From Gallionellaceae bacterium (GTDB lineage: Bacteria > Pseudomonadota > Gammaproteobacteria > Burkholderiales > Gallionellaceae), in NCBI GenBank assembly GCA_021731185.1, contig JAKFXW010000134.1, positions 1 through 12,277 on the forward strand: a stretch of DNA of 12,277 nucleotides. Reading direction: 5' to 3'. The position numbers and the translations under genes are program-made. Position 1 is the first letter of the stretch. Each line of letters opens with the position of its first letter. Shown here in pieces: positions 7,317 to 12,277 of this stretch. Below the pieces are notes generated by a model that saw only the letters and a program-made list of their open reading frames with translations, searched no databases and was not told where the DNA came from.

Positions 7317-8419
7317 CACGCCCCCTGAAATGAATTGACTGCCGCAATGACTGCCGCAACATTACTATCTGTCATCTGGGGATGACACGGCAATGAAAGG
7401 CAAGTCGTAGCGTGACGTTCGCTATTTCCCAATCCCTGAGGGTCTCGTGCTATATCCCGGCAGGGCTCTTGATGATGGATAGGAATAGGATAGTGGATGT
7501 GCGATTGCACTTGGTGTTGTTCCAAATGCGCTTGTAGCGCGCCGCGTTGTTCACAAGTGATAACGTATAGATGAAACACATGCGCCAATGACTCTTCCGG
7601 CGAAGCAAGAAGGCGGATTTTTGGATTCTTAATGCCCATTTGGTAGGTCTTTGCAATCTGTCGGCGACGTTCAGTGAATTCCGGCAGCCACCCCATTCGT
7701 TCAGCCAGCATGGCCGCATGAATTTCATCGAGGCGGCTGTTCATCCCAAGTTCGGGATGATGATAGCGAATGCTTTGACCATAGTTACGCAGCCTCCCTG
7801 CGCGTTGCGCAATAGCCTCATCATCTGTAACGAGCATACCCGCATCGCCAGGCGCCCCGAGATTCTTGGTCGGATAAAAACTGTATGCCCCCGCCGCGCC
7901 AAAACTACCGGCAACCTTGCCCTGCCATGTCGCCAGATGTGCCTGTGCACAATCCTCGACCAACTTTATTCCATGCTTAGCGCAAAAGTCTAACCAAGCT
8001 TTCATGTTGCGAACCTGGCCATAGAGATGCACGAGTAGCAATGCCTTTGTCTTGGGTGTAACACATCGAGCAGCACTATCAATCGAAAGCAGCGCTGTTT
8101 CGGGATTAATATCTGCAAGTACGGGTGTTGCGCCCGCGCGCAAGATAGCGAGTACGGTCGCAAAAGCGGTCATCGGTGTGGTAATAACCTCATCGCCCGA
8201 ACCTACATCAAGCGCACGCAACGCAATCTCGATCGCATCCATACCGTTCCCTACACCAACAGCATAGTCCACACCACAGGCAACAGCCCATTGCTTCTCA
8301 AAGGCAACCACTTCATTACCCAGCACATACCAGCCAGATTCCAGTACACGACGCGCCGCTCCTAGCATCGCTTCGCGCAACTCAGGTGGTTCAGCCTTAA
8401 AATCATTCATTAAAATCAT
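7316..8419 (-). CDS. DegT/DnrJ/EryC1/StrS aminotransferase for a nucleotide sugar
   Basis: A 367-residue PLP enzyme, normal length for sugar aminotransferases of this family. It shows the substrate loop SGWYVLGNEV (28-37), VGVGNGMDAIEIALRAL (54-70), the PLP-contacting VEDCAQAHLA (154-163) and the Schiff-base lysine in SFYPTKNLGAPGDAGM (K185). Family members convert nucleotide-linked 3- or 4-keto-6-deoxyhexoses to amino sugars, using glutamate as amino donor. The NDFKAEP start and overall look are closest to FdtB/QdtB-type 3-aminotransferases (dTDP-Fuc3N or Qui3N pathways), but no FdtA/QdtA isomerase or RmlA/RmlB is in the window, so the substrate is open. The ATG overlaps the upstream TGA (ATGA); an alternative in-frame ATG lies at 8410. 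The gene sits between an atypical SDR and a glycosyltransferase, which suggests the three serve the same sugar. Confidence 0.93.
   Translation of the reverse strand: MILMNDFKAEPPELREAMLGAARRVLESGWYVLGNEVVAFEKQWAVACGVDYAVGVGNGMDAIEIALRALDVGSGDEVITTPMTAFATVLAILRAGATPVLADINPETALLSIDSAARCVTPKTKALLLVHLYGQVRNMKAWLDFCAKHGIKLVEDCAQAHLATWQGKVAGSFGAAGAYSFYPTKNLGAPGDAGMLVTDDEAIAQRAGRLRNYGQSIRYHHPELGMNSRLDEIHAAMLAERMGWLPEFTERRRQIAKTYQMGIKNPKIRLLASPEESLAHVFHLYVITCEQRGALQAHLEQHQVQSHIHYPIPIHHQEPCRDIARDPQGLGNSERHATTCLSLPCHPQMTDSNVAAVIAAVNSFQGA
7321..7326 (-). promoter_or_regulatory. Ribosome binding site inside the aminotransferase gene, for the GT8-like gene
   Basis: AGGGGG in the last codons of the aminotransferase gene lies four bases before the ATG at 7316 and favours that start over the GTG at 7319. 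Confidence 0.5.
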
Positions 8420-9411
8420 GCGGCTTCATCCCAATAATGACTGCGGTTCGCCTGATAATAAGCCATTGTCCGCTGCAATCCCTCACGCAATCCTATTTTA
8501 GGTTGCCAGCCCAACTCTTTGGTGATCAGCGAGAAATCACTATAGTAATCGCCAATGTCTATTGCCTTGCGTTCTGGCGGGAAAGGGATGAGCTCAAAAG
8601 CCCCGCCATAACCCAGATCAACCATCATCTCAGCCAGCACCTTCAATCCAACCACCTCTTTACTACCCAGATTGTATATCTTGCCATTGGCGACATCGCT
8701 TGCCCCCGCTAGTAGCAAAGCCTCAACGCAATCGTCCACATAGTTAAAGTCACGCAGTTGCAGGCCATCACCAAAAATCTTAAAGGGTTTACCTTCCAGC
8801 AATAAACGAACCCAAATACCCAAAAAGGTTTGCCTTGCATCCTTCACACGCATGCTCGGACCATAGGTATTAGTCAGACGAAGTGCGCACGCGCGAATGC
8901 CGTACACATTATTATAGAGAAGGTGATACCACTCGCCTGCCAATTTATTAATGCCATTTACATCCACTGGTCGAATTGGGTGCTTCTCATCGACTGGCAG
9001 ATAATCCGGCTTGCCATAAAGCTGACGGGTACTCGCGAAGATAATCTTGATGCCGGGGTTCACCTTGCGGCATGCCTCAAGAATAGAAAGTTGTGCAGCT
9101 GCGTTAATTTCCAGATCGGTCTGTGGGTCAGTCATCGAATCCATGTGGCTCGTCTGCCCGGCCAGATTAAACAAAAAATCTTTATCTTTAAGTAAATAGG
9201 ACATCGCGAAGGGATCGCGCACGTCACACACATTCACCGTGACCTTATCGCGGATGCCTTCGATATTGAATGGGTTTCCACCGTATTGCGGGATAAGGCT
9301 ATCCGCCAATGTGACTTCAGCACCGTGTGCAACAAGGGCACGGGCAAGGTTTGAACCGATAAAGCCGAGGCCGCCGGTGATTAATACTTTTGCATTGGCA
9401 TATAAATTCAA
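8416..9411 (-). CDS. Extended SDR, epimerase/dehydratase family with atypical active site
   Basis: A 331-residue extended short-chain dehydrogenase fold, normal length. It has the NAD(P) loop ITGGLGFIGSN (11-21), NLAGQTSHMDSM (82-93), IIFASTRQLYG (123-133), RLTNTYGPSMRVKDARQTF and RDFNYVDDC, a pattern related to GDP-mannose and dTDP-glucose 4,6-dehydratases. Two catalytic features are missing: the YxxxK tyrosine is Asn (VNGINK, N152 and K156, codon AAT), and the acid/base pair after the serine-threonine of dehydratases (TDE or TSE) is T-R-Q. It therefore may not be a normal dehydratase or epimerase; binding of a nucleotide sugar remains likely. The start is a TTG at 9411 overlapping the upstream TGA, backed by GGAGA eight bases before it; the next Met (residue 70) would remove the cofactor site. 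Coupled to the aminotransferase by ATGA. Confidence 0.88.
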   Translation of the reverse strand: MNLYANAKVLITGGLGFIGSNLARALVAHGAEVTLADSLIPQYGGNPFNIEGIRDKVTVNVCDVRDPFAMSYLLKDKDFLFNLAGQTSHMDSMTDPQTDLEINAAAQLSILEACRKVNPGIKIIFASTRQLYGKPDYLPVDEKHPIRPVDVNGINKLAGEWYHLLYNNVYGIRACALRLTNTYGPSMRVKDARQTFLGIWVRLLLEGKPFKIFGDGLQLRDFNYVDDCVEALLLAGASDVANGKIYNLGSKEVVGLKVLAEMMVDLGYGGAFELIPFPPERKAIDIGDYYSDFSLITKELGWQPKIGLREGLQRTMAYYQANRSHYWDEAA

Positions 9412-10130
9412 GAGGGTTTCTCCGCAAGGACTATATAGTCAAGAAAGAGGTCGGGGTTATCGGGTAGCAATCGTCGAGTGAGCAAACCCATTACATTAAT
9501 GAATGCCATGACCGATGCAGTAAACATCAGTTTTGATGGCCTGGACCAACCTTGCGTAACCTTGAACAGATAAGCATTCGTAAGCTGGAAAAGAATAGAC
9601 GCATCGGCACCAATTTTTTTATGGTGAACAATTTTGAAGCCCTGTTTTTCCAGAAGTGCGCGCAAACCGAAACTTGAGTAACGTGCGTAATCATAAGGTT
9701 GCTCATGCTCATCCCACACAAAAGGCACGGTGAGCAATAGTTTCCCTCCCGGCTTTAATACCCGCACGATTTCTCCAAGAAACTCATCCGGGTTAAACAC
9801 ATGCTCCAACACTTGGTTGCAAAGTATCGAGTCGAATGAAGCATCAGCAAACGGGAAGGTATTCCCATCGTAGTGATGGTCGGCAATCCCACGCTTACGC
9901 GATGCCTCGCTATCAATATCCAGCCCAACGTAAGCGTCAACAGCAAACAGGGCTTGATACGGCTTGCTGCCACATCCCACATCAAGCAGCCGACCAGATA
10001 GCCTCGGTGAAAATTCAATCATTGCCTTGCACAACCCAGACCGCGCAATGTAAAAAGGATTAACAAAAATGCCAAGCCACCCCAGGAAAAACATTTGGCC
10101 TCGATAAATGTCTTTGAGGCGTTTAATCAT
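9408..10130 (-). CDS. Class I SAM-dependent methyltransferase
   Basis: A 240-residue Rossmann-fold methyltransferase of the Methyltransf_11 kind. It contains motif I LLDVGCGSKPY (48-58), the acidic residue after strand 2 in YVGLDIDSE (67-75), DSILCNQVLEHVFNPDEFL (100-118) and RVLKPGGKLLLTVPF (123-137), followed by HEQPYDYARYSSFGL. The S-adenosylmethionine site looks intact. Substrate is unknown; beside a second methyltransferase, an SDR and an aminotransferase it may methylate a sugar of the repeat unit or the lipid-linked chain. A hydrophobic stretch near the C-terminus (about 205-222) could touch the membrane. An ATG two codons upstream (10136) sits one base from a GGAGG, too close, while the ATG at 10130 has the ideal seven-base spacing and makes an ATGA overlap with the upstream stop, so I chose it. 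Confidence 0.92.
   Translation of the reverse strand: MIKRLKDIYRGQMFFLGWLGIFVNPFYIARSGLCKAMIEFSPRLSGRLLDVGCGSKPYQALFAVDAYVGLDIDSEASRKRGIADHHYDGNTFPFADASFDSILCNQVLEHVFNPDEFLGEIVRVLKPGGKLLLTVPFVWDEHEQPYDYARYSSFGLRALLEKQGFKIVHHKKIGADASILFQLTNAYLFKVTQGWSRPSKLMFTASVMAFINVMGLLTRRLLPDNPDLFLDYIVLAEKPS
9419..9423 (-). promoter_or_regulatory. Ribosome binding site supporting a TTG start of the SDR gene
   Basis: GGAGA on the minus strand lies seven to eight bases before the TTG at 9411. With no ATG before residue 70 of the SDR, this site decides the unusual start codon. Confidence 0.6.
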
Positions 10131-10951
10131 CGGCATGCCTCCAGTAACACACCCTGAAATGAAAATTCCAAATCATTTGTAATGCGCACATACCCTTCTG
10201 GGCTAATATTGGTTGCAACTATGCGCCAATTTTTGGACATAAGTTTCTCAAACTCTGATTGTGAAAAAATCCACATCGGATAACTGGCAGAATAAATAGC
10301 AGCAGGCACTTTTTGAACGACCAATCTATCTTTTCCATGCAAGGTGAACGAAGTACGATCAACGATCAAACATAGCGCACCCACCTTATTCAATTTGCTA
10401 ATAAGATCGGTCGGCGACTCGATATACTGCAATACACTCGACAACAAAATTACGCTGGGCTGATTTTCCGCCAAGCACTCTTCCAGCGTTTTATAAAATC
10501 GCAGCTGCTCATCTTGGATATGTTTTCGTCCCGCATCTACATAATGAGGCTGTTCCACCACATTCCAGCGCACCTCCGGCAGCGACTGTAAAAATTTTCT
10601 ATTTTGAAAATAACTACTGCCCAGTGCACCACCAAAATCCAGTACGTTGAGCCTCCCCCCGCTACGAGCCGCCGCCCACATTAGACCCGCAAGAACTGGC
10701 CATGAATATTCAATTTTATCAAAGAGCACTGAATCGCGTTCAAATGCGGCCTCACCATGCTTAACCTTAAGGGTAGAGGTCAAAACTTTGGCAAGAATCT
10801 CTTTCGCATCATAACCAGTGCAATGGTTGTTAGCTTCCGCCCACGTGGCAAAATCACCCTCAAAACGAATCCCACCACCGCGAATTTGGCGAAACCAACG
10901 AGCCAAAACTGGCGGCAACCAATCGCGAGCCAGTGCTTTCAATACACTCAT
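10127..10951 (-). CDS. TIGR04325-family putative methyltransferase
   Basis: A 274-residue protein of the putative methyltransferase family named TIGR04325, found in surface-polysaccharide loci. The family's early FEGDFATWAEA (30-40) and TGYDAKEIL (45-53) are followed by the SAM-site-like LDFGGALGSSYFQ (104-116), WNVVEQPHYVDAG (129-141), LLSSVLQYIESP (169-180) and LIVDRTSF. The glycine-rich loop DFGGALG takes the place of the usual DxGxGxG. No member's reaction is known to me, so methyl transfer is a family inference. It overlaps the upstream glycosyltransferase by ATGA and the next methyltransferase by ATGA, so the three should be made together. The ATG at 10951 has GGTGGG just before it. Confidence 0.88.
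   Translation of the reverse strand: MSVLKALARDWLPPVLARWFRQIRGGGIRFEGDFATWAEANNHCTGYDAKEILAKVLTSTLKVKHGEAAFERDSVLFDKIEYSWPVLAGLMWAAARSGGRLNVLDFGGALGSSYFQNRKFLQSLPEVRWNVVEQPHYVDAGRKHIQDEQLRFYKTLEECLAENQPSVILLSSVLQYIESPTDLISKLNKVGALCLIVDRTSFTLHGKDRLVVQKVPAAIYSASYPMWIFSQSEFEKLMSKNWRIVATNISPEGYVRITNDLEFSFQGVLLEACR
10138..10142 (-). promoter_or_regulatory. Ribosome binding site that decides the class I methyltransferase start
   Basis: GGAGG, inside the end of the preceding methyltransferase gene, is seven bases from the ATG at 10130 but only one base from the ATG at 10136. This favours the later start. Confidence 0.7.
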
Positions 10952-11856
10952 CTGCCCACCAACCTTATCAAAGCGCGTGACTTATGCGCCAATCGCCCTA
11001 GCAGGCTCATTTGCCCTTGTCTGAAAAAATCTTCAAAAACCTGTCGGCCTTTCTGCGATGGCTCACAGTTAATATTGTTCAGGTTGATTTGTGTACTGCT
11101 CAAATTAGCATCAAAGTCTGCTGATTCCTCGCAATGAGTGCCGCTATTATCGTTGCCAATGTTATGCACTAGGTTGCGTCCAGGATAAAGCGTCAATTTC
11201 CCCGCCAGAAAAGCTGATGCATACCAACGCACGGCCCATGAATCATTTGTGCCTTTGATCTGTCCTTCAAGCATTTTAGAAAAAGGATATGCTCCATTGA
11301 AGTCGAAAGCACGGATCAATTTGCGCCGCTTAATCTCATCCAACAAAAACTGTCCATCGCTGTTAAAGCAAGTCCAGCCGCGACCCCACGTTGCCCAACC
11401 CCAGCAATCTGCTCCGGGCAAAAAGAATGCTTCTGGCAAAGATTGAGTAACCGGATACACATAACCATGAATGCTAACAACACGTTCATCGTCCGCATAC
11501 TTCTCCAGTGCCTCATTCATGTAAGTCAGAAAATAGGGAGAAGTCACCATATCGTCTTCGAGCACAATGATGCGGCCATATTTATTTACTACTGCTGTAA
11601 CTCCGTCAATGATGGATCGAGCCAATCCAAAATTAGCTTCCCGCTCGATAATAGTTACGGACTTGAACCCGTCAATTGTGCGAATGTATTTGCGCACCTC
11701 GCTCACTGCCTCGGCTTGCGCTTCGGACTTCGGTACATCAGAAAAGACAATCAGGTCGCTATTTTCAGCAAGGAGATTTTGTTTTAAAGCTTCAATAGTT
11801 CGCCGAGTATGATTTGGACGGTTATAGACAAACAGCGTTATCGGTGATGTTGTCAT
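10948..11856 (-). CDS. Glycosyltransferase with GT-A fold, GNT-I/GT2-like
   Basis: A 302-residue protein with the GT-A start ITLFVYNRPNHTRRTIEAL (6-24), the nucleotide-binding strand LIVFSDVPKS (35-44), EREANFGLARSIIDG (71-85), the metal-binding VLEDDMVTSPYFL (98-110; E100, D101, D102), and an aromatic segment ADCWGWATWGRGW (149-161) typical of this group. Similar proteins are annotated as sugar transferases related to the GNT-I family in many capsule and O-antigen loci; the sugar is unknown. The ATG overlaps the flippase stop (ATGA). Ribosome site is weak, so translation probably depends on the flippase gene. Confidence 0.88.
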   Translation of the reverse strand: MTTSPITLFVYNRPNHTRRTIEALKQNLLAENSDLIVFSDVPKSEAQAEAVSEVRKYIRTIDGFKSVTIIEREANFGLARSIIDGVTAVVNKYGRIIVLEDDMVTSPYFLTYMNEALEKYADDERVVSIHGYVYPVTQSLPEAFFLPGADCWGWATWGRGWTCFNSDGQFLLDEIKRRKLIRAFDFNGAYPFSKMLEGQIKGTNDSWAVRWYASAFLAGKLTLYPGRNLVHNIGNDNSGTHCEESADFDANLSSTQINLNNINCEPSQKGRQVFEDFFRQGQMSLLGRLAHKSRALIRLVGR

Positions 11857-12277
11857 TTTCTAACATCTTTCAATTCATTGATAAATTCTCTATTCCAAAT
11901 CCAATTAAACCAAATGGTTAAAACAAATCCAATCATCGCACCGACTAAAAATTTGATGACACCAAATTCTAGCGGGATGATTATCATATAAACTCCCCCC
12001 CCAGCCAAAAAAGCTATCAATGCTGGCTTGACTATTTGCAAGTGGTATTCTAAAAAATCAGCCCCGCAAAGTGGTTTAACCAAAAAATACCAATTGGGTA
12101 TAACCAACGAAAGTTGCATAACAATCAACATCCAGCTAATACCCATTAGTTCCCAGTAGCTTCCTATATAAATACCTACAGGCACATAAAATAAAAGCCC
12201 TAGATTCCACCAGAAACCCCACTTGGCTTTGCCTTTTGCCATCAACAGTGAGCCCACTGGATTTCCGGTGCTTCTGA
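11853..12277 (-). CDS. wzx: Wzx-type MOP flippase, C-terminal part only
   Basis: The frame is open to the right window edge, so this is the last 140 residues of a larger gene (family about 400-500). It opens with RSTGNPVGSLLMAKGKAKWG, a segment I recognise from late transmembrane regions of MOP-superfamily polysaccharide flippases. Four hydrophobic segments follow (about residues 20-41, 47-70, 83-104, 110-133), then a short charged tail ending ELKDVRK. Such proteins move undecaprenyl-diphosphate-linked repeat units across the inner membrane. Apparent internal GTG at 12257 is not the start. The end is very AT-rich (about 28% G+C at 11881-11940 by hand count), unlike the genes after it, as is usual for wzx. 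Its stop overlaps the next gene by ATGA. Confidence 0.88.
   Translation of the reverse strand, partial: RSTGNPVGSLLMAKGKAKWGFWWNLGLLFYVPVGIYIGSYWELMGISWMLIVMQLSLVIPNWYFLVKPLCGADFLEYHLQIVKPALIAFLAGGGVYMIIIPLEFGVIKFLVGAMIGFVLTIWFNWIWNREFINELKDVRK

Noticed and set aside
7450..7993. Frames of 92, 117 and 69 residues on both strands inside the aminotransferase gene
   Set aside because: They are shadows of the aminotransferase, which has an intact PLP lysine and full family length.
1..12277. CRISPR array, insertion sequence, tRNA or phage genes
   Set aside because: No regularly spaced repeats, transposase-like frame, terminal inverted repeats or tRNA-like cloverleaf were seen; gene space is filled by polysaccharide genes.

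Overview
The window is one stretch of a cell-surface polysaccharide locus (O-antigen or exopolysaccharide type) from a Gram-negative bacterium. Every gene lies on the minus strand, so the biological order runs from the right end to the left end. The WbpM/WbpL pair, the Wzx-type flippase and the undecaprenyl-phosphate-dependent chemistry point to a proteobacterium. Protein flavour and roughly 45-50% G+C would suit a beta- or gammaproteobacterium (for example a Methylophilales or Nitrosomonadales relative), but I cannot fix the genus from the sequence.

Right block, 12277 to 6372: the C-terminal part of a MOP-superfamily flippase (Wzx), a glycosyltransferase with an EDD motif, a TIGR04325-type methyltransferase, a class I SAM methyltransferase, an SDR of the epimerase/dehydratase family with an atypical active site, a DegT/DnrJ/EryC1/StrS aminotransferase and a DxD glycosyltransferase of GT8-like type. 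Each gene is joined to the next by a stop/start overlap (ATGA, TTGA or GTGATG), so the block looks translationally coupled and was probably inherited as a unit.

Middle, 6371 to 6232: the only real gap of the window, about 140 bases. It follows a very AT-rich gene tail and holds a 37-codon orphan reading frame coupled to the upstream gene by a GTGA overlap. I read it as a probable recombination or deletion scar.

Left block, 6231 to 1: a WfgS-like GT2, a GT4-type glycosyltransferase, a rhamnosyltransferase-like GT2, a frameshifted NAD-dependent sugar epimerase/reductase (WbpV-like), the polyprenyl-phosphate sugar-1-phosphate transferase WbpL, and WbpM, which is cut off by the window edge after 479 residues. 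WbpM should make the UDP-4-keto-6-deoxy-GlcNAc intermediate, the WbpV-like enzyme should reduce it to UDP-QuiNAc or UDP-FucNAc, and WbpL should load that sugar on undecaprenyl phosphate. The five other glycosyltransferases would extend the unit, and Wzx would flip it. No Wzy polymerase and no chain-length regulator is visible here.

Most noteworthy: a single extra base breaks the WbpV-like gene; the SDR next to the aminotransferase lacks both the usual SDR tyrosine and the dehydratase acid/base pair; and an SDR-aminotransferase-two-methyltransferase cassette may make or decorate an unusual sugar.
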